Positions 1 to 10,473 of a DNA stretch of 64,000 nt are shown here, one piece after another. The DNA is taken from positions 310,001 through 374,000 of the forward strand of contig JAEWAY010000012.1 in assembly GCA_023391415.1 (NCBI GenBank), written 5' to 3'. The DNA is from Bacteroidota bacterium. GTDB taxonomy: Bacteria; Bacteroidota; Bacteroidia; Cytophagales; Cytophagaceae. Numbering within the stretch: position 1 is the first letter of the stretch; every line of letters begins with the position of its first letter. Made by a program: the position numbers and the translations under genes. The notes under the pieces are model-generated. The model made no database searches, was not told the origin of the DNA, and was given only the letters and a program-made list of their open reading frames with translations.

Positions 1-682
1 GCGCTCTGTCATCATGCTTTTCACCATGCGACAGCCTAGAGCCGATACCCATGATAAATACGGCTCCATATTTTTTAGTGATCGCGTCTTCCCTTTCTTT
101 TGGCGACAAATCTGGATATAACTTCAACAACTCCTCTGAATGAATGAAAGCGATCTTTTCCGGCAAAGTAGCTCTGATCGCCGGATATCTCTCCTCAATA
201 AATTTCTCCGTCCGATATATGACCGAATAGATCGCCGTCACGATCTCTTTCAGAAAAGCGACGCTTCTGTCCTGCTCGCGGATAACCAGCTCCCAATCCC
301 ATTGGTCAACATACAGCGAATGCATGTTTGTCAGCGTCTCATCCGCTCTGATCGCGTTCATATCCGTATATACTCCAAAGCCAGGCTCCAGCCTCAGGTC
401 TTTCAGCTTCATTCTTTTCCATTTGGCGAGAGAGTGAACAACCTCGGCCACAGCGTCGCCCATGTCTTTGACAGGAAAGGAAACCGGACGCTCCCAGCCG
501 CCAAGATCGTCGTTGAGGCCAGTCCCGCGCATGACAAACAAAGGCGCGGTCACTCTTCGAAGATTTAAAGATTCCGACAAGTTGTCCTGAAAAAAATCCT
601 TCACCTCTTTAATGGCGATTTCAGTTTGATGTACAGTCAACGGTGACGCGTAACCTTGCGGAATAATCAATGTTTTAGACAT
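1..682 (-). CDS. asnA: Aspartate--ammonia ligase AsnA, 3' end cut by window edge
   Basis: Ammonia-dependent asparagine synthetase (aspartate + NH3 + ATP to asparagine), a cytosolic enzyme with a class II tRNA-synthetase-like fold. Translating the minus strand from ATG at 682 gives an uninterrupted frame of 227 residues that runs off the left edge; the family is about 330-345 residues, so roughly the C-terminal third is missing. The protein begins MSKTLIIPQGYASPL and contains the family stretches GLYT/GVYTDMNAIR-like, LYVDQWDWELVI, AFIHSEELLKLYPDLS and GAVFIMGIGSRLSHGEKHD, which match E. coli AsnA closely as I remember it. It diverges from metY across 280 bases. The truncation is a window effect, not a broken gene. 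Confidence 0.93.
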   Translation of the reverse strand, partial: MSKTLIIPQGYASPLTVHQTEIAIKEVKDFFQDNLSESLNLRRVTAPLFVMRGTGLNDDLGGWERPVSFPVKDMGDAVAEVVHSLAKWKRMKLKDLRLEPGFGVYTDMNAIRADETLTNMHSLYVDQWDWELVIREQDRSVAFLKEIVTAIYSVIYRTEKFIEERYPAIRATLPEKIAFIHSEELLKLYPDLSPKEREDAITKKYGAVFIMGIGSRLSHGEKHDDRA

Positions 683-2267
<1,585 letters not shown>

Positions 2268-2322
2268 ACAGACCTACAGCCGGTCGATGACAATGTAAAA
2301 AACTGTCGTCGACCAGTCAAAT

Positions 2323-2355
2323 AAAAAAGCCTTCCCGATATGGAAAGGCTTTTTT
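2323..2355. terminator. Bidirectional intrinsic terminator between metY and dnaN
   Basis: A near-perfect hairpin (AAAAAAGCCTTCC / GGAAAGGCTTTTTT, one bulged base) with an A run on the left and a T run on the right. It can terminate metY from the left and dnaN from the right, and it lies between the two convergent stop codons. Confidence 0.85.
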
Positions 2356-2376
2356 GTTATAGTCAAGCGTATTTTC

Positions 2377-3504
2377 TTAGACGTAATTATTCAGCATAAC
2401 CGGCATGACGAGCATCAGAATATCTTCGTTCTGATCCCTATGTCTGGATGGAGCGATCAAGCCCGCGCGACTAGGAATGGACAGGTGGAACGTAATAAGC
2501 TCGGAATCGAGATTATTCAGCATTTCGATGAGCAAACGCGCGTTGAAGCCTATTTCCATATCTTCTCCTTCATATTCACAGGAAAGACGCTCATTCGCCT
2601 CATTACTAAAGTCAAGGTCTTCAGCCGAAATCTGCAGCTCGCTCCCCGCTATTTTCAGACGTACCTGATGCGTGGTCTTATTGGCGTAGATTGAAATCCG
2701 CTTCAGGGAGTTTAACAACTCGACCCGGTCGATATTCAGCTTGTTTGGATTATTTACCGGAATTACGTTTTCATAATCGGGAAAACGCTCGTCGATCACC
2801 CGGCAAATCATGCGGATATTGTTGAAACTAAAAAACGCGTTGGAGGTATTGAAGTCCACTTTAACGTTGGTATTGTCGGAAGGAAGAGAGGACCTCAACA
2901 GGTTAAGCGCTTTTTTGGGAAGAATCAGCGTATGGTTGATATCAGAAGCCACGTCGACCCTGCGATAGCGGATAAGCCTGTGTCCATCCGTAGCGACAAA
3001 AGTGGCGTTGGTTTCATTAAGCGACAGGAAAACTCCGTTCATCGCCAGCTTCAGATCATCGTTGCTGGCCGCGAAGATGGTACTGGAGATGGCTCTTTCC
3101 AGCACATCGGAAGGCATATCCACGGAATAACCATCTTTCACCTGAGGCAGTTTGGGGAAATCGGTCGCGTTTTCGCCGGATAATTTATAACGCCCGTTGT
3201 CGGAACTGATTTCAATCGTATAGGTTTCCTCATCAATGGTAAAGGCGACCGGCTGTTCCGGCAGATTCTTCATAGTATCCATCAGAATTCTGGCGGGAAC
3301 GGCTATACTGCCCTTATCCTTGGCTTCCACATTAATCTCGGTAATCATGGAGGTCTGAAGATCCGAGGCGGAAATAATCAGTTTGCCCTCGGTCACTTCA
3401 AACAAAAAGTTTTCAAGGATGGGAACAACAGGATTTGTTGTTATAACTCCGTTAATAGCTGCAAGTTGTTTTAAAAGGGCTGTTGAAGAAACAACAAATT
3501 TCAT
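2377..3504 (-). CDS. dnaN: DNA polymerase III beta subunit (sliding clamp)
   Basis: Ring-forming processivity clamp of the replicative polymerase, 375 residues in three repeated clamp domains. The start MKFVVSSTALLKQL and the end MLVMPVMLNNYV are characteristic of Bacteroidota DnaN; LILPKKALNLL and DERFPDYENVIP are conserved clamp motifs. The gene is the last of a co-directional run with DUF4340, gldG, gldF and gldA, but it is separated from DUF4340 by 160 bases that contain a good promoter of its own (3573-3601), so it can be expressed independently. No dnaA or replication-origin-like repeats are visible here, so dnaN does not mark the origin in this window. Confidence 0.97.
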   Translation of the reverse strand: MKFVVSSTALLKQLAAINGVITTNPVVPILENFLFEVTEGKLIISASDLQTSMITEINVEAKDKGSIAVPARILMDTMKNLPEQPVAFTIDEETYTIEISSDNGRYKLSGENATDFPKLPQVKDGYSVDMPSDVLERAISSTIFAASNDDLKLAMNGVFLSLNETNATFVATDGHRLIRYRRVDVASDINHTLILPKKALNLLRSSLPSDNTNVKVDFNTSNAFFSFNNIRMICRVIDERFPDYENVIPVNNPNKLNIDRVELLNSLKRISIYANKTTHQVRLKIAGSELQISAEDLDFSNEANERLSCEYEGEDMEIGFNARLLIEMLNNLDSELITFHLSIPSRAGLIAPSRHRDQNEDILMLVMPVMLNNYV

Positions 3505-3572
3505 TTGTGATTATTTTTTAATGGTTATCCGGCAAACGACTTTCGTTAAACTTGTTTTCAGTCAATAAGCCG

Positions 3573-3601
3573 CAAATTTAATAAGAATTATGGAGAAACA
3601 A
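3573..3601 (-). promoter_or_regulatory. Bacteroidota-type promoter for dnaN
   Basis: On the minus strand, TTG (3601-3599), 18 bases, then TAAATTTG (3580-3573). This fits the Bacteroidota sigma-factor consensus TTG-N(17-23)-TAnnTTTG. The predicted transcript would start about 60 bases before the dnaN ATG at 3504. Confidence 0.5.
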
Positions 3602-3664
3602 GTATAAATTTTATCCACCCCCATAATAAATTCGGCCAATTTCTCTTTTATCAGCCTATCCGGA

Positions 3665-4606
3665 TTATTTTTGTGAAGCGCTAAAATACTCGCGCTTTAC
3701 AAGCAACGGGTTATATACTTCCGGCCTCAGACTCACCAATTGATCCTGATCTGGTATGATTCCCCAGAGTTTGCCATTCTTCTCATAGATTTCCAGCGTC
3801 CGGTTTTGCCGGAGACTCTCCACGCGGACAATGGCCAAAGGAGTAATTTTCCCGATCATTTTCGTCAGGGAGTCCTTCCCTCCATCGATATAAGTGTTAA
3901 TCGTAAGATAGCTATACGCGTTGAGATATCGGCTCAGTCTCAGCGTATCCAGTCGTTCGATATCCGATACGGAAAAACCCGTTTTGCCATACGATACCGT
4001 AAAGCTTTGTCTGGGGAAATCTGGATAGTCAACCTGTACAAGCTGTAGATTTTCCGGCGACGAGACGAAAAACTCTTTCTCACGCCACTCGCTCGGAGGA
4101 AGGGCGAAAAGATTGGCCATAGAACCTTCAAATCCCGGTACCAGCACAATATACGGAGTCTCACTCTCCGCCGGGTTGTAGTACAGTGTACTGTTCGGAT
4201 CGTCCGGATTGGACGCCATATAAAACGTTTTGCCCAATACGCCTTCTCCCTGATTCACGGTCACTTTGTAACCGGAAGTCAACAACCGCTTCCTTATTTC
4301 CTCTCTGGCGGATTCCGATACTTCCCTCTTTACCCGCATGCCGGCAAACCCGGTAAACAACAGGTTTTTCAGATAAGCGCGGGCTTCATAGCCGTTATTC
4401 AGCAGCCAGCCGCTTCCCTCCTTTCGGATAGTGACTTCCTGTCCATCCGGCCTGACATATTGAACCGCGAATATACCAGCCGTGTCCGTGATGGCGACAT
4501 CGCTTTCCGCCTGTCCACCCGGTAGGCTAAGTTGATAGTTTTGTACAAATACGAGCCCCAGCAGGACTATAAAAATGGCGGCTAATATCTTTAATCGAAG
4601 AGGCAT
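3665..4606 (-). CDS. DUF4340 family membrane-anchored protein
   Basis: 313 residues when started at the ATG at 4606, which follows the gldG stop codon (4610-4608) by one base; this spacing decides the start over a longer frame that would reach back into gldG. The N-terminus MPLRLKILAAIFIVLLGLVF is a single membrane anchor, and the rest is a predicted extracytoplasmic domain. DUF4340 proteins are regularly encoded directly after GldG/ABC-2-type transporter genes, and the arrangement here matches. The role is unknown; from context it is probably a periplasmic accessory of the GldAFG transporter. Identification is from overall pattern and synteny rather than from a catalytic motif. Confidence 0.7.
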   Translation of the reverse strand: MPLRLKILAAIFIVLLGLVFVQNYQLSLPGGQAESDVAITDTAGIFAVQYVRPDGQEVTIRKEGSGWLLNNGYEARAYLKNLLFTGFAGMRVKREVSESAREEIRKRLLTSGYKVTVNQGEGVLGKTFYMASNPDDPNSTLYYNPAESETPYIVLVPGFEGSMANLFALPPSEWREKEFFVSSPENLQLVQVDYPDFPRQSFTVSYGKTGFSVSDIERLDTLRLSRYLNAYSYLTINTYIDGGKDSLTKMIGKITPLAIVRVESLRQNRTLEIYEKNGKLWGIIPDQDQLVSLRPEVYNPLLVKREYFSASQK

Positions 4607-4607
4607 A

Positions 4608-6275
4608 TCAGAAACGGGTATATTTTCTTTTTCTAAAATAGAAACGGGCCAGTCCAAACAATATGAGCAATATGAGCGGCAAAACGATATTGACAATCTG
4701 CATCGCGTATCGCTCATGAATCACTTTTTCTTTATCCAGCGGACGCAACTTGATCTCCTTGCCGCGGACATTGACAATCTCCTGCCCCGCCAGGTAGTCA
4801 ATGGCGTTGATCAGTAAATCCTTGTTTGAAAACTGGTAACGCATATTCAGGTCATAGCCAAGCGCCAGGCTTTGCTTTCGTACAGGATCATATTCATTTC
4901 GGATAAGGTCGCCATCCGCTATCACAATGATCCTTGAGGGAGAGGACTGGTCTTTAAAATCGCCGATTGGAAACGGCAAAGGTTTGTTTTTATATAAACT
5001 GGTAAACTCGCCCTCAAGCAGATAGCCGATATTTTGCCGTCCACTCTGAAACGATTCAGGTACTGATTCCTTGCGCAGGCTATTCAGGTCAATTTGTATG
5101 GGAGCGCCTGTTACTTTCGTGTTGCCGGATGTATACAACAACGGGATCTTCGTTACTCTTTCCGCTTTGACTGTATCAATTGTGCTGACAAAACGAGTCA
5201 ATACCGCGTCCAGATTCCGGACAATGGGATGTTTTCCGAAATTATAAACCACCGGATAAAAGGGATAACTCAAGACCTGGCTCTGTTCATTGGTCGTCCG
5301 CACCCGCGTGACACCGGAGTATTTGTCCTGAACCAGCGTTGGATTGACCCGAACTCCATAACGAAACAGCAAGTCATCCAGATTTAATTGATAGGGCAAC
5401 GCGTACGTGACACCATTGACAAGGCTGTCCTTATATACGTTTAAAGGGTCGATCAGCATGAGCAGGCTTCCCCCCCGCATGACGTATTGGTCAAGCTTTA
5501 GTTTTTCCTTTTCTGTAAAAGGCTGTTCCGGAGCCGCTATAATCAAGGTAGCGAAAATGCCAAGATCGGCTGAATCATTGAGATTTATCCGATTTACATA
5601 GTAGTAGTCGGAAAGATCCTTCGTTATATCCGCCACTTCTTCCTTTGGCCATTCACCATGTCCTTCCACAAACGCGATCGCGGGCACATCGACCGAACTG
5701 AGTTTCCGCAAACCGGAAATAAGCTCAAATTCCACCCCTTCCACCGCCTGGTTCAACTCTTCCTGCTGGGACGCGACTTTTTTACCCTTTACAAACATGA
5801 CTGGAACCTCACGTCCCTTATACGCGACAATGGCTCCGGGAAAGATAATCTTTTCCTCTTTCTTTCCTCCTTCTTCATGAAGGTAATACCGGTATTGAAT
5901 ACCTTTTTGCACCAGTTGGGAAAAATAATTCTCCCGGAGACGCTTATCCTCAATCGAATTGGGATCTACAAAACGATATTCCAGGCCTTTGTCCGCGTAT
6001 ACGGCAAACTCCTGAAGTTTTTCAGCAATCGCCTTTTTCAGACGATCATAATCCGGTTCCATCTGCCCGTCCAGGTACACTTCCACATATACTTTCTCGG
6101 TCAGGTTTTCCAGCATTTTCTTGGTAACCGGCGCTACGGAATAGCGCTTATCTTCCGTAAGGTCAATCCGGAAAAAATGCTTGGATAACAGTATGTTTAA
6201 ACAAGCTATAACACCCAGAACAAGGCCGAATTCCGTAAGGTCAATCCATTTTTTCTTCATACGCTCTATTCCCAT
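4608..6275 (-). CDS. gldG: Gliding motility-associated ABC transporter protein GldG
   Basis: 555 residues, with an N-terminal membrane segment (EFGLVLGVIACLNILLS, residues about 14-30), a large extracytoplasmic ABC_transp_aux-type domain (SVAPVTKKMLENL, AFVEGHGEWP, LLMLIDPLNVYKDSL) and a C-terminal membrane helix (IVNIVLPLILLILFGLARFYF). This architecture is that of GldG, which works with GldF and GldA in gliding Bacteroidota. The ATG at 6275 overlaps the gldF stop by ten bases; an alternative start is MKKKWID at 6260. The substrate of the transporter is not known. Confidence 0.9.
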   Translation of the reverse strand: MGIERMKKKWIDLTEFGLVLGVIACLNILLSKHFFRIDLTEDKRYSVAPVTKKMLENLTEKVYVEVYLDGQMEPDYDRLKKAIAEKLQEFAVYADKGLEYRFVDPNSIEDKRLRENYFSQLVQKGIQYRYYLHEEGGKKEEKIIFPGAIVAYKGREVPVMFVKGKKVASQQEELNQAVEGVEFELISGLRKLSSVDVPAIAFVEGHGEWPKEEVADITKDLSDYYYVNRINLNDSADLGIFATLIIAAPEQPFTEKEKLKLDQYVMRGGSLLMLIDPLNVYKDSLVNGVTYALPYQLNLDDLLFRYGVRVNPTLVQDKYSGVTRVRTTNEQSQVLSYPFYPVVYNFGKHPIVRNLDAVLTRFVSTIDTVKAERVTKIPLLYTSGNTKVTGAPIQIDLNSLRKESVPESFQSGRQNIGYLLEGEFTSLYKNKPLPFPIGDFKDQSSPSRIIVIADGDLIRNEYDPVRKQSLALGYDLNMRYQFSNKDLLINAIDYLAGQEIVNVRGKEIKLRPLDKEKVIHERYAMQIVNIVLPLILLILFGLARFYFRKRKYTRF

Positions 6276-6988
6276 TTGCGGCTTCCCATTACCAAACCGG
6301 TAGACATCAACATGATAAAAATCAAACTTATAAAGTAAATGATATTTCTGGAATCGATAAGCCCCTTGCCCAACGCGTTGTAGTGATAATCAAGACCAAG
6401 GGAAGCTAAAAACCCGGTCGCCACGCTTAGTGAAGCGATCCGGGCGACGCCATCATAAAGTAGGTAGCAAAGAATAACCGCGGTGATAAACGCGACAATC
6501 TGGTTGCCGCTAATCACGGAGGAGAAAATACCTACGGATGTAAAAACCGCGCCCAATAAAAACAAGCCGATGTATGAACTGACGACTCCGGCCGAATCTA
6601 TATTGCCTCGCGGGTTGCCCAGGTAATACAAAGAGACGTAGTAAACTACCGTGGGCAGAAGTGAAAAAGCGACAAGGCTCGCGCAGGCGAAATACTTACC
6701 CAAAATAATCTGTCGATCGGTTACGGGCCTTGTCAGCAGCAACTCGATCGTCCCGTCTTTTTTCTCTTCGGCGAAACTGCGCATGGTGATCGCCGGAATG
6801 AGAAAAAGAAAAGCTACCGGGCCAAACGCGAAGAGGGTTTCCATATCCGCGAAGCCAAGATCCAAAACATTGGTACCCGGAAATACCCATGTATACAAAC
6901 CAATAAAGGTCAGAAACACAATAATGACCAGATAGCCGGTCAGTGAATTAAAGAAAGCGCTAATCTCTTTCCTGTATATCGCGAACAT
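6266..6988 (-). CDS. gldF: Gliding motility-associated ABC transporter permease GldF
   Basis: 240-residue ABC-2-type permease with about six membrane helices and the usual family features: the N-terminal KEISAFFNSLTGYLVI, then ITMRSFAEEKKDGTIELLLTRP, a coupling region typical of this permease class. It partners with the GldA ATPase 39 bases upstream and with GldG, whose start it overlaps. In the same operon as gldA and gldG. It acts in the inner membrane. Confidence 0.92.
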   Translation of the reverse strand: MFAIYRKEISAFFNSLTGYLVIIVFLTFIGLYTWVFPGTNVLDLGFADMETLFAFGPVAFLFLIPAITMRSFAEEKKDGTIELLLTRPVTDRQIILGKYFACASLVAFSLLPTVVYYVSLYYLGNPRGNIDSAGVVSSYIGLFLLGAVFTSVGIFSSVISGNQIVAFITAVILCYLLYDGVARIASLSVATGFLASLGLDYHYNALGKGLIDSRNIIYFISLIFIMLMSTGLVMGSRKWE

Positions 6989-7027
6989 GGTTTACTATTT
7001 TAATATCAATATATTTTGAGTGAAAAC

Positions 7028-7954
7028 TTATGGTTTATCGGCTCTCTGACTGGTTAATCGGCGAAAGACCGCTTCCAATGAGTTTTCTTCCTGTCTCAAG
7101 CCCATGATAATCCATTCATTCTCGGAGCAAATCCGGAAAAGCTCCCCTCGCACATCATCGCCGGAACAGACGAACTTATATTGACCGCCCTCTCCGCGCT
7201 CAATCGAAAGAACACCGGGAATTCGGGAAAGCGTGTCTGTTCGCACCTCTTTGTCAAACTCCGCGATCAATACCAGTCCTCCCTCGTTAATCCGCCGCAA
7301 GTCGGCGATACTACTATCCGCTACGATATCGCCAAGATTGATTATCACCACCCGGTCGCACATGGCCTGTACTTCCTGCATAATATGGGTAGAAAATATG
7401 ACCGTCTTTTCGCTGCTTATCGTCCGGATAAGGTTTCTGATTTCCATGATCTGATTGGGATCAAGTCCTGTAGTCGGCTCGTCAAGAATGAGCACGGGAG
7501 GATTGTGTATCAGAGCCTGAGCAAGTCCCACCCGCTGACGATATCCTTTGCTCAACATGCCGATTTTCTTGTTCTGTTCTCTCGTTAGCCCGACCAGATC
7601 GACCATTTCCTTTACCCTCGCTCCCAGCATACGCCCGTCAATCCGGTGTAGAGAACCAATAAATCGAAGATATTCATGGATATACATATCCAGATAGAGT
7701 GGATTGTGTTCGGGCAGATAACCGACATTTCGCTGAACAGCGACAGGATCCTTGACCACATCGTAATCTTCAATCAATACGGTACCGGAACTTGGAGGTA
7801 TATAGCCCGTGGCGATTTTCATGGTAGTGGACTTACCCGCTCCGTTTGGGCCTAAAAATCCAAGTATTTCGCCTTTCCTCGCGGAAAAGGAAATTCCGTT
7901 GACCGCCTTTTGCGTTCCGTAGTTTTTAGTAAGATTCTCAACAACAACACCCAT
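7028..7954 (-). CDS. gldA: Gliding motility-associated ABC transporter ATPase GldA
   Basis: 308-residue ABC ATPase. Walker A GPNGAGKSTT near residue 40, signature LSKGYRQRVGLAQAL near 137, Walker B LILDEPTTGLDP near 157, and the switch histidine in IFSTHIMQE. The C-terminal about 80 residues form the extension seen in GldA/CcmA-like exporters. With GldF and GldG it forms a transporter first linked to gliding in Flavobacterium johnsoniae, although the set also occurs in bacteria not known to glide. It is preceded by an SDR gene with a 45-base gap. Confidence 0.92.
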   Translation of the reverse strand: MGVVVENLTKNYGTQKAVNGISFSARKGEILGFLGPNGAGKSTTMKIATGYIPPSSGTVLIEDYDVVKDPVAVQRNVGYLPEHNPLYLDMYIHEYLRFIGSLHRIDGRMLGARVKEMVDLVGLTREQNKKIGMLSKGYRQRVGLAQALIHNPPVLILDEPTTGLDPNQIMEIRNLIRTISSEKTVIFSTHIMQEVQAMCDRVVIINLGDIVADSSIADLRRINEGGLVLIAEFDKEVRTDTLSRIPGVLSIERGEGGQYKFVCSGDDVRGELFRICSENEWIIMGLRQEENSLEAVFRRLTSQRADKP

Positions 7955-7999
7955 CGTAACTCATCCTTTGAAGGTCTTCTTTTTCAGACTTTGGCATTA

Positions 8000-8704
8000 C
8001 TATTTTTTTATTTTTCCTTTAGGCATCAGAGGCCTTACTTCCAGTTCTACGGGCAGATAATTGTCCGGAGTCCGCAATACCTGCAAGATGGACCCGGCGA
8101 CCCACTCGGGCCGCATCATATGATCATGCGCCCGCATGCTCTCCATCGAATCGAAGAAACCCGTCTGAACCGATCCCGGATTGATCACGGTCACCTTGAC
8201 GCCATAATTCCGGGATTCCTTATACATAGCCTGCGAAATCCCTCTTAACGCAAATTTTGTACCGCAATATCCGGATAGCTGCTCGGACCCGGTAGTCCCG
8301 GCTATGGAAGCGATATTTACAATATGCCCTTCTCCCATTTCTTTCATGCCCGGTAGAATCAGACGGCTACAATAAAATACGCCATGCACATTCACGTCAA
8401 ACATCTCTGTCCACTTTTCGATGGAGAGTTCCTCCAACAATCCATCATATCCAAAACCCGCGTTGTTGATCAGAATACCAATACGTCCGCCAAAACGCGT
8501 TATGGTTTGTTCATAAGAGCGTCGGACGGACTCCGGATCACTTACATCGGTTTTAAAATGAACAAAATCCGGATGTTTCAATTCCGGAAGAGAACGGCTC
8601 CATCCCGCGACTTTCACTCCCTCTTCAAGAAGGAGTCTCGCGACTTCAAGCCCGATACCTTTACTAACCCCGGTGACTACCGCCACTTTTCCTGATAATT
8701 CCAT
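8000..8704 (-). CDS. SDR-family NAD(P)-dependent oxidoreductase
   Basis: 234-residue classical short-chain dehydrogenase/reductase. It shows the cofactor motif TGVSKGIGLEVARLL at the N-terminus, ILINNAG near residue 85, a catalytic Ser in NIASIAGTTGSEQ and the YxxxK pair in SGYCGTKFALRG. The substrate cannot be read from sequence. It lies just upstream of gldA and only three bases after the membrane-protein gene at 8708, so the three are probably cotranscribed. Confidence 0.85.
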   Translation of the reverse strand: MELSGKVAVVTGVSKGIGLEVARLLLEEGVKVAGWSRSLPELKHPDFVHFKTDVSDPESVRRSYEQTITRFGGRIGILINNAGFGYDGLLEELSIEKWTEMFDVNVHGVFYCSRLILPGMKEMGEGHIVNIASIAGTTGSEQLSGYCGTKFALRGISQAMYKESRNYGVKVTVINPGSVQTGFFDSMESMRAHDHMMRPEWVAGSILQVLRTPDNYLPVELEVRPLMPKGKIKK

Positions 8705-8707
8705 AGT

Positions 8708-9310
8708 CTATAATATACTTGAAAGTGATGAATCCATAATCGTCAGCAAAGCGATCACAAAAAGATATTTTATCATGGATCGGTCGTTGATCCCATACCT
8801 GAGCCACAGGTTGTCGTTATACATAATCGTAGCTAACACAAAAGCCAGAGCGAAAAAATAATATAGTCCCGCCTTATCAAGTAGTTCGTCCCCGAATAAT
8901 ATGGCCGCCGGGCCGATCAGAATAAAGAACCCCATCAAAAAAGCCAATAACTCAAAACTCCTGGCGCTCACTGAGCGACGTACAGAATCGATCAGAATAT
9001 AGATCCCATAAATCAAAAAGGCGGCGAAAAAAACATATTGAATTTTCGCTATGGAATACCAACCGGTCAATATCCCCAGGCGAATCAAGGGGTACGAAAG
9101 CAGAAAAAGAAGGGTCGCCTTCGCCACATCCCATTTGCCCGAAAACATATAAACCAACCATACCGCTACAAGACCTAACGCGTTAAGTACGGCAAACAAG
9201 ACGATCTCTCCCGAAGTGAATATCGAAAGCAGAGCAAACAGAAATATCAATATGAAGCCGATTTTTTCGAGATTCTCTCCCCGCGCTTCAATCCTGTTTC
9301 TTATGTTCAT
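8708..9310 (-). CDS. Polytopic membrane protein of unknown function
   Basis: 200 residues, almost entirely hydrophobic, with about seven predicted membrane helices (for example residues 17-34, 40-60, 67-83, 91-110). I do not recognise the family. It is the first gene of the run leading through the SDR gene to gldA and gldFG, and it diverges from the acyloxyacyl hydrolase gene across 65 bases. Confidence 0.7.
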   Translation of the reverse strand: MNIRNRIEARGENLEKIGFILIFLFALLSIFTSGEIVLFAVLNALGLVAVWLVYMFSGKWDVAKATLLFLLSYPLIRLGILTGWYSIAKIQYVFFAAFLIYGIYILIDSVRRSVSARSFELLAFLMGFFILIGPAAILFGDELLDKAGLYYFFALAFVLATIMYNDNLWLRYGINDRSMIKYLFVIALLTIMDSSLSSIL

Positions 9311-9350
9311 TCTTTAAAAAAATATATTTAAAAATATTAACTTACTATTT

Positions 9351-9358
9351 TAACTTTG
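9351..9358 (+). promoter_or_regulatory. Putative -7 element (TAACTTTG)
   Basis: Matches TAnnTTTG, 18 bases before the start codon at 9376. No correctly spaced TTG lies upstream, so this is only a half-site match. Confidence 0.3.
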
Positions 9359-9375
9359 GAAGCTAATAATATTCC

Positions 9376-10473
9376 ATGTATTTATCAAAGTTTACTATTT
9401 TCTTTTTATGCCTCAATCTCGCGTCAGCGCTCACTATACACGCTCAAAATCAATTCCTTTCCAATAAAAATATTTCATTCCTACCTCATTATGGATTCGT
9501 GTTAAAAAACAAGCTGGAGACCTCTCATCTGTCAGACCAGCACCCATATGGCATAGAACTGGAATATCTGATACAAACTACCGGCAGCGAAAACTGGCAA
9601 AGGGCCTACAACAACCCAGCCTATGGTCTCTCCTTACAATACTGGTGGTTTGACCCGGCAAAGCGTCTGGGCAATCAGTTTGGCCTGATCTTCTTCTTCA
9701 AGGGTTACATATATAAAAGCCATTCGTCAGCCATCACCTATCGTATAGCGGGAGGTGGCGGCCTGGTCGGCAAAAGGTTTGACCTATTTCAAAATACGTC
9801 GAACAACCTTTTAAGCTCGAAAGCCAATTTTGTACTCAATGGCAGAATCGCCTACGAGCAAAAACTCAGTACCCGATTAAAAAGCCAGTTGGGGGTCGAT
9901 CTTCTCCATTTCAGCAACGGGAGTATCAAAATGCCCAACGGAGGCATCAACATTCCCAATCTTTTCGCCGGTCTGCAATATAGTCTTGCTGAACCAGTCC
10001 ATTCTATTCAGGCTACCCCCGTTCCCCGACAGCGCTACTGGCTTTTGATGCTGGTCGCCGCTGGCGGATCGAAACAGGAATATCCGGTTACCAGTTCCAA
10101 TCATCCAATCGGGGCGATATCAGTGTATGGAGGCAGGCAGCTAAACCATAAAAGCGCCATAATCGCCGGGGCGGAGCTTTTTTACGACGGTACCAAGCGC
10201 GTCTGGCTCGATAGTGGCGAGACCGTAAGCCCGCGAAAGCTGCTCCAGGCGGGAATCATCGCTGGTCATGAATTAAGCATCCACAAAATATCCATCATCA
10301 CCCACCTTGGCTATACGTTCTATAAACCCGTCTCCATAAATCCAGGCCTCTATCAACGCTATGGACTGCGTTATTATCTATGGCCGCAACTGGCGGTCAA
10401 TGTCGCCATGCGGGCTCATCTTGGCAGAGCCGATTTTGTAGAATGGGGACTTACCTATCGTCTGATAAAATGA
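9376..10473 (+). CDS. Acyloxyacyl hydrolase / PagL-like lipid A 3-O-deacylase
   Basis: 365 residues with a signal peptide (cleavage likely after LTIHAQ, residue about 24). Residues about 25-210 resemble the PagL/acyloxyacyl hydrolase family: an outer-membrane beta-barrel that removes an ester-linked acyl chain from lipid A. The diagnostic histidine and serine are seen in LLHFSNGSIKMPNGGINIPN near residue 177. The C-terminal half (about 215-365) is another run of alternating beta-strand residues and reads as a second barrel-like region, making the protein about twice as long as PagL, a form common in Bacteroidota. The stop overlaps the start of the next gene (ATGA). Confidence 0.65.
   Translation: MYLSKFTIFFLCLNLASALTIHAQNQFLSNKNISFLPHYGFVLKNKLETSHLSDQHPYGIELEYLIQTTGSENWQRAYNNPAYGLSLQYWWFDPAKRLGNQFGLIFFFKGYIYKSHSSAITYRIAGGGGLVGKRFDLFQNTSNNLLSSKANFVLNGRIAYEQKLSTRLKSQLGVDLLHFSNGSIKMPNGGINIPNLFAGLQYSLAEPVHSIQATPVPRQRYWLLMLVAAGGSKQEYPVTSSNHPIGAISVYGGRQLNHKSAIIAGAELFYDGTKRVWLDSGETVSPRKLLQAGIIAGHELSIHKISIITHLGYTFYKPVSINPGLYQRYGLRYYLWPQLAVNVAMRAHLGRADFVEWGLTYRLIK

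Noticed and set aside
140..568. A plus-strand open frame at the left end
   Set aside because: Lies antisense to asnA, whose truncated frame translates to a clear AsnA sequence.
5470..5476. Seven-C homopolymer in gldG as a phase-variation tract
   Set aside because: Short, encodes conserved Gly residues in an intact gene, and no alternate frame is useful.
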